A model generated the notes under the pieces. It saw nothing but the letters and a program-made list of their open reading frames with translations, ran no database searches and was not told where the DNA came from. From SZUA-36 sp963704855 (GTDB taxonomy: Bacteria; Pseudomonadota; Gammaproteobacteria; Xanthomonadales; SZUA-36), in NCBI GenBank assembly GCA_963704855.1, contig CAVPHY010000002.1, forward strand, positions 186,001 to 250,000: a stretch of DNA of 64,000 bases, given 5' to 3'. Below, in pieces: positions 15,796 to 25,340 of the stretch. The translations under genes were made by a program, and so were the position numbers. How positions within the stretch are numbered: the stretch's first letter is position 1; each line of letters begins with the position of its first letter.

Positions 15796-16096
15796 GCGGT
15801 TCCTGCTGCGCCAGGCAAACGGACATGATTTCCCGGAAAAGGCGCAACATCTCGGCATCGCTGATCGGGCCCTGGTTGCGCTCCACCACGGCCCTGAGAA
15901 CCTGGGCTTCGCGCTCCGGCCGGTAATAATCGACGGCATTTTCGAGCTGGCCCTTAGACTCACGTGCGGCCCATGCGAGACGTGCCCGGGCGCTTATCAG
16001 GGCCTGGACCTGTGTATCGAGCGCGTCAATTTGCCGGCGCACTTCATCCAGCGTGGCGTGCTTGCTGCCTTGCGTCTCTTTTTTTGTGTTTTTCAT
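15695..16096 (-). CDS. pheA: Chorismate mutase part of the P-protein (pheA, upstream frame)
   Basis: The AroQ-type mutase domain spans about residues 15-100: LDEVRRQIDALDTQVQALIS, the basic YYRPEREAQVLR and MLRLFREIMSVCLAQQEPL. After EPL the frame runs on for about 32 meaningless residues to a stop at 15695, while the dehydratase continues in the +1 frame. Removing one T at 15794-15795 gives EPLKIAYLGPEG, the normal fusion junction, so the intact gene would be 14950-16096 (about 381 residues). It converts chorismate to prephenate. The ATG overlaps the serC stop by one base, indicating coupling. Confidence 0.82.
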   Translation of the reverse strand: MKNTKKETQGSKHATLDEVRRQIDALDTQVQALISARARLAWAARESKGQLENAVDYYRPEREAQVLRAVVERNQGPISDAEMLRLFREIMSVCLAQQEPLENCISRPGRHIYTTGCNPAFRSLCKGARGDRY

Positions 16097-17175
16097 TAAC
16101 CCGCTTTTCTCTCAAATTCTTGCATGAAGCTGATCAGGGCCTCGATACCGTCAATGGGCATGGCATTGTAGATACTCGCCCGCATGCCACCCACCGACCG
16201 ATGCCCTTTCAGACTGCTCAGACCCGCTGCCTCGGCCTCACCGACAAACCGCCCATGCAGGGATTCATCGACTATCTGGAAAGGGATATTCATATGCGAA
16301 CGAAACCGGGCCGGTATGTCATTTACGTAAAACGAACTCCGGTCGAGGTAATCATAAAAGGTATCGGCCTTGTGCTGATTGAGCTGCGCCATGCGTTCCA
16401 CGCCGCCACTGGCTTCGACCCAGTCAAACACCAGGCCTGCGATATACCAGGCATAGGTGGGTGGTGTGTTCAGACGCGAACTTTGTTGATGCTGGATTTT
16501 CCATGACTGCATATCGGGTACATCGCCCGGAAGTTCCTTTAGCAGGTCCTTCCTGACGATGACCAGGGCGAGACCGGCCTGACCGATGTTCTTTTGTGCA
16601 CCCGCATAGATGACACCAAATTTTTCGACATCCACGGGTCGCGACAGTATGTCGGATGACATATCCGAGACGAGCGGCAGGTCAGTCTCAGGCGCTTGTC
16701 TGAATTGCACGCCTGATATGGTTTCATTACTCACGTAATGCAGGTACGCGGGCTGGCCTTCGAATGTCCATTCAGCCCGGGGTGGTATCGATTTGAAACC
16801 GGTGGCTTCGCTGCTGGCCGCGAGCCTGGCAAGCCCCATACGCTGTGCGATGCTGAAAGCTTTTTTACTCCAGCTGCCATTGACGATATAGGCGCCAGGC
16901 CGCTCAGCGCTCGCCAGGTTTAATGGCACCTGGGCGAACTGCATGGTCGCGCCACCTGCCAGAAACAGAACTGCGTAGTCATCCGTGATGGACAGCAACC
17001 GCCGCAGGCAGGCCTCGGTCCTGTCAGCCACTTCATCGAACTCTGCACTGCGGTGTGATATCTCCATAACCGACATGCCCGTACCCTGGTAGTCGAGCAA
17101 TTCATCACGGGCTTTTTCGAGTACTGGCAGGGGCAACATCGCCGGTCCGGCGCAAAAATTGAATATTCGTGTCAT
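16096..17175 (-). CDS. serC: Phosphoserine aminotransferase
   Basis: 359 residues, full length. NFCAGPAMLP at the N-terminus, SHRSAEFDE, and the PLP-lysine region IYAGAQKNIGQAG (lysine near 195) are the SerC signatures. It makes 3-phosphoserine in serine synthesis and acts on the pyridoxal precursor in B6 synthesis. It heads the serC-pheA-aroA-cmk-rpsA series on the minus strand, with a one-base overlap into the chorismate mutase. Confidence 0.95.
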   Translation of the reverse strand: MTRIFNFCAGPAMLPLPVLEKARDELLDYQGTGMSVMEISHRSAEFDEVADRTEACLRRLLSITDDYAVLFLAGGATMQFAQVPLNLASAERPGAYIVNGSWSKKAFSIAQRMGLARLAASSEATGFKSIPPRAEWTFEGQPAYLHYVSNETISGVQFRQAPETDLPLVSDMSSDILSRPVDVEKFGVIYAGAQKNIGQAGLALVIVRKDLLKELPGDVPDMQSWKIQHQQSSRLNTPPTYAWYIAGLVFDWVEASGGVERMAQLNQHKADTFYDYLDRSSFYVNDIPARFRSHMNIPFQIVDESLHGRFVGEAEAAGLSSLKGHRSVGGMRASIYNAMPIDGIEALISFMQEFERKAG

Positions 17176-17260
17176 TTGATTAAACCGTTTGTAAGAATGT
17201 CTGTGTCATCACTGCATGATAAGGCCTGTGGAACCCGTCTGCCATAGCGGGAAAATGAAA

Positions 17261-18757
17261 TCAAACCGTCAATCGTGCCCTCGTAGTCCGGCTGTTTGCC
17301 CGCTTGGCCTGATCTGACCGCCTGCTTTGTAAATCATCCAGGTAGCCGTCTTCGACACCCGTTACATATTCACCCGAAAAGCAGGATGTATCAAAGCGCG
17401 AAATCCCCGGGTTACCCTCCCGACAGGCTTTGATCAGGTCATTCAATTCCTGGTATATGAGACGGTCTGCACCCAGCACCTCCTCGATTTCCTTTTCATT
17501 TCGCCCACTGGCGATCAGCTCCGACGGCGCGGGCATATCTATGCCGTAAATATTCGGGTAACGCACGGGTGGAGAGGCCGATGCAAAATAGACCTTCCTG
17601 GCGCCCGCATCGCGGGCCATCTGGATGATCTGACGTGAGGTTGTTCCCCTGACAATGGAATCGTCCACCAGCAGGACATTTTTACGACGGAACTCAAGGC
17701 TCACCGGATTCAGTTTGTGCCTGACGGAGCGCTTACGCTGCTCCTGACCCGGCATGATGAATGTCCGCCCGATATAGCGGTTCTTGATAAAACCTTCACG
17801 ATACTTGACGTTCAGATCATAGGCCAGCGGCAAAGCCGCGGTGCGACTCGTATCCGGAACCGGTATTACGACATCGATATCATGATCGGGCCATTCCCTG
17901 AGTATCTTGCGGGCCAGTGCCTGGCCCATACGCAGACGGGCCTTGTAAACCGAAATCTGGTCCAGCATGGAGTCGGGGCGGGCAAAATATACATACTCAA
18001 AAATGCATGGACTGGCGGTTTGTGCAAACTGACTTTCATGGGTGTGCAATTCACCCTCAAGGGTGATGAACACGGATTCACCCGGCTTCAGATCGCGCAT
18101 CAGGATGAAATCCAACGCATCCAGGGCGACGCTTTCTGAAGCAATTGCGTACTCCCTGCCCTGGTCCGTATCCTTGTAGCCCAATACAGCGGGGCGAATA
18201 CCGTGCGGGTCACGGAACCCGAGGATACCCTTGCCGCTGATCATCGCGATCACGGAATAGGCACCCTTGCAGCGCTTATGCATACCATCAACTGCCTCGA
18301 AAACATGCTTTGGCCGCATACCGGCGGGTCCCAGGCGGTGTAGTTCATGCGCGAGCACATTCAGCAACACCTCTGAATCCGATTCGGTATTGAGATGGCG
18401 ACGATCGCTGTCAAACAACTCCTGCTTCACGGCCGCCGCATTTATCAGGTTGCCGTTATGCCCAAGCACGATACCGTACGGGGAATTAACGTAGAATGGC
18501 TGGGCTTCGTCGAGGTTATCGGAACCCGCCGTCGGGTACCTGACGTGGCCGATACCGATGTTGCCTTTCAGCTTTACCAGTTCGGAGCGTTTAAACACAT
18601 CACGGACCAGGCCATTACCCTTGCACAGGCGAATCTTGTGACCATCGAGTGTTGCGATACCTGCCGCATCCTGTCCGCGGTGCTGCAGGATCGTCAGCGC
18701 ATCATAAATAGACGGCGTGACTGGCTGTTTACCGACAATACCAATAATTCCACACAT
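17261..18757 (-). CDS. purF: Amidophosphoribosyltransferase
   Basis: 498 residues. The mature N-terminus MCGIIGIVG puts the nucleophilic cysteine at position 2 with no propeptide, as in E. coli. The glutaminase domain (LGHNGNLINA) is followed by the phosphoribosyltransferase domain with the PRPP loop VLLVDDSIVRGTTS. It commits PRPP to purine synthesis. An AAGGA-type ribosome site precedes the ATG. It follows cvpA after about 50 bases, the conserved cvpA-purF pair. Confidence 0.96.
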   Translation of the reverse strand: MCGIIGIVGKQPVTPSIYDALTILQHRGQDAAGIATLDGHKIRLCKGNGLVRDVFKRSELVKLKGNIGIGHVRYPTAGSDNLDEAQPFYVNSPYGIVLGHNGNLINAAAVKQELFDSDRRHLNTESDSEVLLNVLAHELHRLGPAGMRPKHVFEAVDGMHKRCKGAYSVIAMISGKGILGFRDPHGIRPAVLGYKDTDQGREYAIASESVALDALDFILMRDLKPGESVFITLEGELHTHESQFAQTASPCIFEYVYFARPDSMLDQISVYKARLRMGQALARKILREWPDHDIDVVIPVPDTSRTAALPLAYDLNVKYREGFIKNRYIGRTFIMPGQEQRKRSVRHKLNPVSLEFRRKNVLLVDDSIVRGTTSRQIIQMARDAGARKVYFASASPPVRYPNIYGIDMPAPSELIASGRNEKEIEEVLGADRLIYQELNDLIKACREGNPGISRFDTSCFSGEYVTGVEDGYLDDLQSRRSDQAKRANSRTTRARLTV

Positions 18758-18807
18758 TCAGAATATCCTTGCCTTAACGGGGGTAATCGCGCGCGCATTC
18801 TATCACG

Positions 18808-19341
18808 CTAAACACCTATGACCGCGAGTTGTTTATCCACATTTGTGCCCGGGCCCATCTCCATGTGTTCCAGGATGTAGTCGGGCAGATATTGCGCTAC
18901 CCACTCGGCCAGGGGCATCAGGCTTTGTATTGATCTTGATTGCTGCCACCATGGATCCTGCGGCACCGGTGTCAGCCCTGCGAACAGCATGATAGCGAGT
19001 ACAAGCGCCACGCCCCTCACACCGCCAAAGACTCCACCCAGCAACCGGTCCGTGCCGCTGAGCCCGGTTTTCTCAACCAGCTTACCAACCAGGAAAGTCA
19101 GCAGCCCACCCACCAGCAAGACCGATATGAACAGACCCGCAAAGGCCAGTGAGGTGCGCACCGATGGCAACTCGATCTGGTTTTCCAGGTGCATGGCAAG
19201 GGCCCCGGAGTACTGAAAGGCGATGAGGAAGGCTGCGGCCCAGACCGCCAGTGAAAACGCTTCTTTTACAAATCCCCTGATAGCACCGACCAGTATCGAT
19301 ATGCCAATAATTGCAAAAACAATGTAATCGGCGTACTGCAT
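18808..19341 (-). CDS. cvpA: CvpA family inner-membrane protein
   Basis: 177 residues with four predicted membrane segments (about 5-25, 30-50, 65-90, 100-125) and the family pattern YIVFAIIGISILVGAIRGFVKEA followed by the glycine-rich GTDRLLGGVFGGVRGVAL. CvpA is needed for colicin V production and contributes to envelope stress resistance; its biochemical role is unknown. It lies between the SPOR protein and purF, as in most gammaproteobacteria. Confidence 0.92.
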   Translation of the reverse strand: MQYADYIVFAIIGISILVGAIRGFVKEAFSLAVWAAAFLIAFQYSGALAMHLENQIELPSVRTSLAFAGLFISVLLVGGLLTFLVGKLVEKTGLSGTDRLLGGVFGGVRGVALVLAIMLFAGLTPVPQDPWWQQSRSIQSLMPLAEWVAQYLPDYILEHMEMGPGTNVDKQLAVIGV

Positions 19342-19352
19342 CGCTGATCTGT

Positions 19353-20375
19353 CTATTCCTGGGTCGTTACGAAAGCATCGAGCTTATGTTCAGCCTTGAT
19401 CTTACGTGCCGTTTCTGCCGCCCGCTCACGATCAAGCTCGGGGCCTATGCGGACCTTGTATACCGAACCACTTGTCGAGGACACCTTTTCCGAATAGGCA
19501 TTCAGGCCCGCGAGACGTAACTGGTTTACCAGGTCTTCTGCGCTCTTTGAACTATTGAAACTGCCCACCTGCACAACCCAACGCACCAGCGGGTCCGAAG
19601 GAGTGGATACCGGCGAACTTTCATCCGGTCTCAAATCCAGCACACGCGGATTCAGGTCCGTCATTTTCACGCCCAGCCTGGATACAAGCGCATCGGCCTC
19701 AGGCCGGTTGCCGTAAGGACCGACGCGGACCCGGTACATACGTCCGGCTGGCCTGTCTACTACATCCAGAAGCACGGGCAGGTTTTCAGCCTTCAGCATA
19801 TCGGCCAGTGCATTGGCGTTTTTTTCATTGCTGAAGCTGGCTACCTGCACAAGGTAGCGAAGTGAATCGTCAGATTCTTGCGTATCCGCGGAGATTTCAA
19901 ATGAATCGGGCTTTTGGGATGCCAGGGTGATGGAAGTTACCGGGGGCGGTGACACCTCGGTATCTGCTATTGCCGTGGTTTCAACAGACCCGGGTTCAGC
20001 GCTTTGCAAACCATCAATATCGGCCATGTTTTCCAACTCTTCATCACTGCCGCCTTCCTGTTGCAGAACGGGATCCTGGTCCCCGGTTCCGGACGATACC
20101 AGCTCAGCTCCTTCGGTTTGAAGCGGTTGAGGAACAACCGGTTTCACTTCTTCCGCGGCTTCCTGCCCGGTTGCCGGTGCAGGCCTGTTTGGGATCCCTA
20201 CCGGGAAGCGGCGGGTTTCTATTGATAATTCATCCGGCTTGGGCGGCAGTTCGATCCGGCTGGTTTCGTGCTTGAGCCTGTCGGAACGACCACTGAGCAG
20301 CATGGGCAATACGATCACGGCAAGAATAATCAATACACTTGCACCGACCAGTCTTTGTTTGAGTGCTTTATCCAT
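19353..20375 (-). CDS. dedD: SPOR-domain cell division protein, DedD-like with two SPOR domains
   Basis: 340 residues from ATG 20375 (MDKALKQRLVGASVLII), chosen over the longer frame because this start begins the conserved cytoplasmic-plus-TM segment. One transmembrane helix (about 9-30) leads into a long acidic, proline-rich periplasmic linker. Two SPOR repeats follow: YLVQVASFSNEKNANALADML (about 170-245) and WVVQVGSFNSSKSAEDLVNQL (about 255-335). DedD binds denuded septal glycan and promotes constriction; E. coli DedD carries one SPOR domain, so the tandem is noteworthy. Its start overlaps the folC stop by eight bases. Confidence 0.87.
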   Translation of the reverse strand: MDKALKQRLVGASVLIILAVIVLPMLLSGRSDRLKHETSRIELPPKPDELSIETRRFPVGIPNRPAPATGQEAAEEVKPVVPQPLQTEGAELVSSGTGDQDPVLQQEGGSDEELENMADIDGLQSAEPGSVETTAIADTEVSPPPVTSITLASQKPDSFEISADTQESDDSLRYLVQVASFSNEKNANALADMLKAENLPVLLDVVDRPAGRMYRVRVGPYGNRPEADALVSRLGVKMTDLNPRVLDLRPDESSPVSTPSDPLVRWVVQVGSFNSSKSAEDLVNQLRLAGLNAYSEKVSSTSGSVYKVRIGPELDRERAAETARKIKAEHKLDAFVTTQE

Positions 20376-21711
20376 TTGGTTTTTCCCGAATATCCTTCGC
20401 AGGTTCAGTTGCGGTGATTCTATCAGCATCATGGCCGTCATGCTGCAAGCTGTTCCTGAGCCAGTCGGCGGCAGCTGAAACCGTCGTAAAAGAACCGAAG
20501 ACGAGGATTGTTTCATGCTCCATGGCACCTGAAATCGCTTCTTGCAGAGCGTCACCAAGTGCCCCGAAAGCGCTGATGCTCGCCTTGGGAAGTACGCTGC
20601 TTATCCGCTGCGCCAGGCGTTCCCCTGACTGCCCCCTCGGGCCCTTTGAGTCTGCGCACAGCCAGCGCTTGGCCATGGGGCCGAGCGCCAGCGCAACCGC
20701 CTCGGCCGATTTATCCGCCAGCATCGCCAGCACACAGGTCGTATTCAGCCTATGGCTATCTGCCAGGAATGAGGCCAGTGCTTCAGCCGCCAGTTCGTTG
20801 TGCCCCACATCCAGCAATACCTCGGGTGAAGAACCTACCTTCTGCAAACGACCGGGTACCCTGCAGCCCTGAATTGCGGCGGATATCCTGTCGGCGTCCA
20901 ACACGCAACCGGGGTTCAGCAGGACCAGTGCGGCCAGCGCCGCTGCGAGGTTTTCAAGCTGGTGTTTTCCACCCATGGGAGGTGGTGAAACGGCCATTGC
21001 CTGATCCCCCAGCGAAAAGCGCAGCAGACCGGGTTCCGGGCCCGGCTGCCGGACCAGGTCGAAATCCCTGCCCCGTTGATAGACCGGCGCCCGCAGGTCC
21101 ATGGCAGTCTTCAAAATCGGCGCGGGTGGGTTTTCTTCCGCACAAACGACCGGCTTGCCCGAACGAATGACACCCGCTTTCTCGGTCGCGATTGAATTCA
21201 AATCAGGGCCAAGGAACTCCTGGTGATCCAGACCGATGGATGTGATGACTGCACAATCGGTATCGACGAGGTTAACCGTATCCAAACGACCACCCAGACC
21301 CACTTCAAGCACGGCGCAATCAACATCTGCCTGGTTCATTATCAGCAGACCAGCCAGTGTAGTGAACTCGAAATAGGTCAGTGAAACACCATCGCGCGCC
21401 GCCTCAACCTGCTCGAAAGCCTGCACCAGGCAATCATCGGAGACGGGTTCACCCATGATGCTGATACGTTCGTTAAAGCGGAAAATATGGGGGGACGTAT
21501 AGGCGCCATAAGACTGGCCAAGGCTGCCGCTCATGGCAGCCAGGTAGGCGACGGTCGATCCCTTGCCGTTGGTGCCGGCCACCGTAAACACCTTTTTAGC
21601 CGGCCTGGGCGAACCCATTCGCTGGTAAACGCTGCCGCAACGCGCGAGCCCGAGATCGATCGTCTGTGGGTGGCGTTGTTCGAGCAGAGCCAGCCACGCG
21701 TTGAGGTTCAT
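20368..21711 (-). CDS. folC: Bifunctional folylpolyglutamate/dihydrofolate synthase
   Basis: 447 residues. The Mur-ligase-type ATP loop VAGTNGKGSTVAYLAAM lies near residues 44-60, with YTSPHIFRFNERI and VLEVGLGGRLDTVN following. It adds glutamate to dihydropteroate and polyglutamylates folates. The C-terminal domain (VLAMLADKSAEAVA) is complete. It lies between accD and dedD, the standard order, with a short overlap into dedD. Confidence 0.95.
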   Translation of the reverse strand: MNLNAWLALLEQRHPQTIDLGLARCGSVYQRMGSPRPAKKVFTVAGTNGKGSTVAYLAAMSGSLGQSYGAYTSPHIFRFNERISIMGEPVSDDCLVQAFEQVEAARDGVSLTYFEFTTLAGLLIMNQADVDCAVLEVGLGGRLDTVNLVDTDCAVITSIGLDHQEFLGPDLNSIATEKAGVIRSGKPVVCAEENPPAPILKTAMDLRAPVYQRGRDFDLVRQPGPEPGLLRFSLGDQAMAVSPPPMGGKHQLENLAAALAALVLLNPGCVLDADRISAAIQGCRVPGRLQKVGSSPEVLLDVGHNELAAEALASFLADSHRLNTTCVLAMLADKSAEAVALALGPMAKRWLCADSKGPRGQSGERLAQRISSVLPKASISAFGALGDALQEAISGAMEHETILVFGSFTTVSAAADWLRNSLQHDGHDADRITATEPAKDIREKPNG

Positions 21712-21751
21712 GATAGATGTTTCTGGTCTGATGAAAGGAGCCTGTGGACAA

Positions 21752-22642
21752 TCAACTTATCATCAATTGGCCGCTGACCGGGCGCGGTAACCTGCCGGAG
21801 CACAAAAGTGCCAGCAATGCGCCTATTTCGTCACGCATATTGCGCCGGTCGACGATCATGTCGATTGCTCCCTTTTCTACCAGGAACTCGCTGCGCTGGA
21901 AACCATCCGGCAGTTTTTCACGCACGGTCTGTTCGATAACCCGGGGCCCTGCGAACCCGATTTGCGCCATAGGCTCTGCAATATTGATATCGCCCAGCAT
22001 ACCCAGGCTTGCGGAAACCCCTCCCGTGGTCGGGTGGGTTAAAACCGACAGGAACGGAATCCCCTGTTCACTTAAGCGGGCCAGCACTACGCTGGTTTTG
22101 GCCATCTGCATAAGGGATAACAGGCCTTCCTGCATACGCGCCCCGCCGCTCGCTGTAAAACAAACCAGCGGCGCCTTCAGCCGCAGGCTTTCCAACCCTG
22201 CGCGGGCAAATTTTTCACCCACTACCGAGCCCATCGAGCCACCCATGAAGTTGAACTCAAATGCGCATACAACAACGTCGGCGCCCTTGAGTTTTCCGGC
22301 CAATACGACCAATGCATCGGTTTCCCCGGTTTTCTTTTGCGCAGCAGAAATCCGGTCCTTGTACTTTTTACTGTCCTTGAAGCGCAATACATCCACCGAT
22401 TCGAGTTTGGCCGCGATTTCACGATGCGCACCCGGGTCAAGAAACTGCTGCAGGCGGGTGCGGGCGCCGATCCGCATATGGTGGCTGCACTTCGGGCAAA
22501 CCTGCAGATTCCTTTCCAATTCGGGGCGATACAGCACGGCCGTGCAGACGGTGCAGGTGGTCCACAGACCTTCGGGTACGTTGCGTTTATTGCCACCCTC
22601 GGTGCGAATTCTTGACGGTCTGAATTTCTGAAACCAGCTCAT
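21752..22642 (-). CDS. accD: Acetyl-CoA carboxylase carboxyltransferase subunit beta
   Basis: 296 residues. The N-terminal four-cysteine zinc ribbon (CTVC and CPKC, about residues 28-52) that binds nucleic acid in AccD is intact, followed by the crotonase-like carboxyltransferase domain (DALVVLAGKLKGADVVVCAFEF, FTASGGARMQEGLLSLMQMAK). It transfers carboxyl from biotin to acetyl-CoA as the first step in fatty acid synthesis. It lies in the truA-trpFBA-accD-folC series. Confidence 0.95.
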   Translation of the reverse strand: MSWFQKFRPSRIRTEGGNKRNVPEGLWTTCTVCTAVLYRPELERNLQVCPKCSHHMRIGARTRLQQFLDPGAHREIAAKLESVDVLRFKDSKKYKDRISAAQKKTGETDALVVLAGKLKGADVVVCAFEFNFMGGSMGSVVGEKFARAGLESLRLKAPLVCFTASGGARMQEGLLSLMQMAKTSVVLARLSEQGIPFLSVLTHPTTGGVSASLGMLGDINIAEPMAQIGFAGPRVIEQTVREKLPDGFQRSEFLVEKGAIDMIVDRRNMRDEIGALLALLCSGRLPRPVSGQLMIS

Positions 22643-22688
22643 ATCAGTCTATTAAATCCTGTTTATGCGTCCGCCTGTTTACCGGCGA

Positions 22689-23498
22689 TCAATTCATATT
22701 GTCCAATGACTTACGCACCGGCGCAACAAATGCCTTTGCAATTGAGCAGGCGTCCTCACTGGATTCAGCCACCGATAACACTTCGACGAGAGCACTTCCA
22801 ATGACAACCGCATCGGCATGTTCGGCGACCTGGACAGCCATCCCGGCATTCTTGATACCGAAGCCCACCGCCACCGGCAGATTGCTGAATTCCCTGATCT
22901 GATGAACCGGTTCACTCAACTCGGGCGTGTTCAATTGCCCGGCACCGGTGATGCCCTTGAGCGAGACATAGTAAATAAATCCACTGGCAACGCGGGTGAT
23001 CTCCCGGACACGTTCCCGGGTGGTGGTGGGTGCAACCAGGCAAATCCCGTCGAGGCCGGCTTCCAGCATCGCAACACCCAGGTCACCGCGCTCCTCCGGC
23101 GGACAATCCACCAACAACAGGCCATCGACACCTGCCGCGATCGCGCGCGCCGGGAAACGTGTCCGTCCGTAATGCTCTACGGGGTTCATATATCCCATCA
23201 GCACGACCGGTGTATCGGTATCCCTCTGACGGAACGCCTCCACCATCTCTAAAACCCCGCTGAGGGAAACGTGTTTTTCTATGGCCCTTTCACTGGCCAG
23301 CTGGATGACCGTCCCATCCGCCATCGGATCCGAGAACGGCACACCCAGTTCGATCAGGTCCGCCCCTGCCTCGACCAGCGCATGCATCACTTCCACGCAC
23401 CAGCCTGGATCGGGGTCACCGGCTGTCATAAAAGGAATCAGCACCTTGCGTCCGGCCTTTTCTGCTCGTTTGAAGCAATCTGCTATTCTCTGGCTCAT
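22689..23498 (-). CDS. trpA: Tryptophan synthase alpha chain
   Basis: 269 residues. The TIM-barrel signature LIELGVPFSDPMADGTVIQ carries the catalytic glutamate and aspartate positions, and GIKNAGMAVQV with VVIGSALV forms the phosphate site. It cleaves indole-3-glycerol phosphate to indole, channelled to TrpB. The ATG overlaps the trpB stop (ATGA), so translation is coupled to the partner subunit. Confidence 0.96.
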   Translation of the reverse strand: MSQRIADCFKRAEKAGRKVLIPFMTAGDPDPGWCVEVMHALVEAGADLIELGVPFSDPMADGTVIQLASERAIEKHVSLSGVLEMVEAFRQRDTDTPVVLMGYMNPVEHYGRTRFPARAIAAGVDGLLLVDCPPEERGDLGVAMLEAGLDGICLVAPTTTRERVREITRVASGFIYYVSLKGITGAGQLNTPELSEPVHQIREFSNLPVAVGFGIKNAGMAVQVAEHADAVVIGSALVEVLSVAESSEDACSIAKAFVAPVRKSLDNMN

Positions 23499-24700
23499 AA
23501 ACTGAGCCCTTCCAGTTCCGCCACGGTTTGTACGTCCTTGTCACCCCGGCCCGAGAGGTTGATCAGGACCCGTTGGTCCGGCCGCATGGCTGCGGCCAAC
23601 TTGAATCCATAGGCCAATGCATGGCTGCTTTCCAGCGCCGGCATGATACCTTCGAGGCGGGTTAACTGATGGAAGGCGGTCAACGCCTCATCATCGGTCA
23701 CACTGACATATTCCGCCCGGCCGGTATCTTTCAACCAGGCGTGCTCAGGACCGACACCCGGGTAGTCCAGCCCGGCAGAAACCGAGTGCGTATGCCGGAT
23801 CTGGCCCGCATCATCATCGAGCAGGTAGGTACGGCAACCATGTAAAACCCCCGGCTTGCCAGCGCACAGCGAAGCTGCGTGTTCGCCGGTCTCAAGACCG
23901 CGGCCAGCCGCCTCGACTCCGAACATCTTTACATTCTTATCCTGGATAAACGGATGGAACAATCCCATGGCATTGGATCCACCGCCGACACAGGCCACCA
24001 GTGCGTCGGGCAGGTTGTCGCAAAGCTGCAGCATCTGGCGGCGCGCTTCCCTTCCGACAATGGCATTGAAGTCGCGCACCATTTCAGGGTACGGGTGTGG
24101 TCCCGCGACAGTCCCTATGATGTAAAACGTGTCGTCAACATTGGTCACCCAGTCGCGCATGGCCTCGTTGAGGGCATCCTTGAGCGTTGCCGAGCCGGAT
24201 GACACACCGCTTACCTCCGCGCCCAGCAAGCGCATCCTGAACACATTGATCGCCTGCCGCTGGATATCCACAGTGCCCATATAGACCCGGCATGACTGGT
24301 TTAACCTGGCCGCCACCGTAGCCGTTGCTACACCATGCTGTCCTGCACCTGTTTCGGCGATCACGCGTTTTTTACCCATGTAGTGGGCCAGTAATCCCTG
24401 GCCCATGGTGTTGTTGATCTTGTGGGCACCAGTGTGGTTCAGGTCTTCACGTTTCAGGTAGATTTTTGCACCACCTGCCGCCTCCGTGTAGCGCTTTGCG
24501 TAATACACGGGCGATGGGCGGCCGACATAATTGGCCAGGTCCTCATCCATCCTCTTTATAAACTCTTCGTCCTTTCGCCAGCGGCCGTAGGCCCCGCGCA
24601 ACTCATCGAGCGCGTGAATCAGGGTTTCGGAAACAAAACGGCCGCCAAACTGACCAAAATAGCCACGCGCATCCGGCCATACCTGTTGTTCTTCATTCAT
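23495..24700 (-). CDS. trpB: Tryptophan synthase beta chain
   Basis: 401 residues. The PLP lysine lies in NHTGAHKINNTMGQ (about residue 92), and the phosphate-binding loop is CVGGGSNAMG. ETGAGQHGVATA and the C-terminal ALESSHALAY are conserved. It condenses indole with serine. It overlaps trpF by eight bases and trpA by four, so trpF-trpB-trpA are translated as a unit. The remaining trp genes are elsewhere, as expected for this arrangement. Confidence 0.97.
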   Translation of the reverse strand: MNEEQQVWPDARGYFGQFGGRFVSETLIHALDELRGAYGRWRKDEEFIKRMDEDLANYVGRPSPVYYAKRYTEAAGGAKIYLKREDLNHTGAHKINNTMGQGLLAHYMGKKRVIAETGAGQHGVATATVAARLNQSCRVYMGTVDIQRQAINVFRMRLLGAEVSGVSSGSATLKDALNEAMRDWVTNVDDTFYIIGTVAGPHPYPEMVRDFNAIVGREARRQMLQLCDNLPDALVACVGGGSNAMGLFHPFIQDKNVKMFGVEAAGRGLETGEHAASLCAGKPGVLHGCRTYLLDDDAGQIRHTHSVSAGLDYPGVGPEHAWLKDTGRAEYVSVTDDEALTAFHQLTRLEGIMPALESSHALAYGFKLAAAMRPDQRVLINLSGRGDKDVQTVAELEGLSL

Positions 24701-25340
24701 TTTTCTTTACCATCTTTAGTTCGTTTTCGGCTTTCCTGACAGCCTTGATAAAGGCCATCACCTTTGTCTTATCCTTGATACCGGGCTGCGCTTCCACACC
24801 GCTGGAAACATCGACCGCGAAAGGTCTGACGGTGTGAATAGCCTGCCCGACGTTTTCCGCATTCAGACCGCCGGCAAGCCAGACGGGCTTTGTTAGCGGT
24901 CTTGCCAGTGACCAGTCGAACTGCTTACCGCTGCCGCCGCGATTTCCCTTCGAATGGCTGTCAAGCAACAAACCGGCGGCGCCAGGATAGTCACGCTCGG
25001 CCAGTCTCATAGATTCGGCATTTTCCATCGCTACCGCTTTAAGCCACGGTAGCCCGAAAGCAACGCAAAACTGCTCTGTTTCACCTCCGTGAAACTGCAA
25101 AATATCAAGCGCTACGGCGCTGATCACCCGTTCAACTTCGTGGCCTTCCTGGTCCAGGAACAAGCCTACACGCAAAACCCCCTCAGGGACATAAGCACAT
25201 AACCGGATGGCAGTGTCGATGTCGATTCGGCGCGGACTGGCAGTGAAGACAAAACCGATGGCATCGGCGCCGGCAACGATCGCTGTCTTCACATCTTCAG
25301 CCCTTGTCAGACCGCAGATTTTGATTTTCACCCTGTTCAT
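24693..25340 (-). CDS. trpF: Phosphoribosylanthranilate isomerase
   Basis: 215 residues. KIKICGLTRAEDVKTAI carries the catalytic cysteine (about C9), and the phosphate-binding loop LAGGLNAENV and DVSSGVE near the C-terminus complete the barrel. It rearranges phosphoribosylanthranilate to CdRP in tryptophan synthesis. Stand-alone trpF next to trpBA and truA is typical of pseudomonad-like and related gammaproteobacteria. Starts within the truA stop (ATGA). Confidence 0.95.
   Translation of the reverse strand: MNRVKIKICGLTRAEDVKTAIVAGADAIGFVFTASPRRIDIDTAIRLCAYVPEGVLRVGLFLDQEGHEVERVISAVALDILQFHGGETEQFCVAFGLPWLKAVAMENAESMRLAERDYPGAAGLLLDSHSKGNRGGSGKQFDWSLARPLTKPVWLAGGLNAENVGQAIHTVRPFAVDVSSGVEAQPGIKDKTKVMAFIKAVRKAENELKMVKKNE

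Noticed and set aside
15790..15800. Programmed +1 frameshift in pheA
   Set aside because: There is no recognisable shift signal such as the CTT-TGA of prfB, and similar single-base shifts occur in unrelated genes. Sequence error or a TTG restart explains it better.
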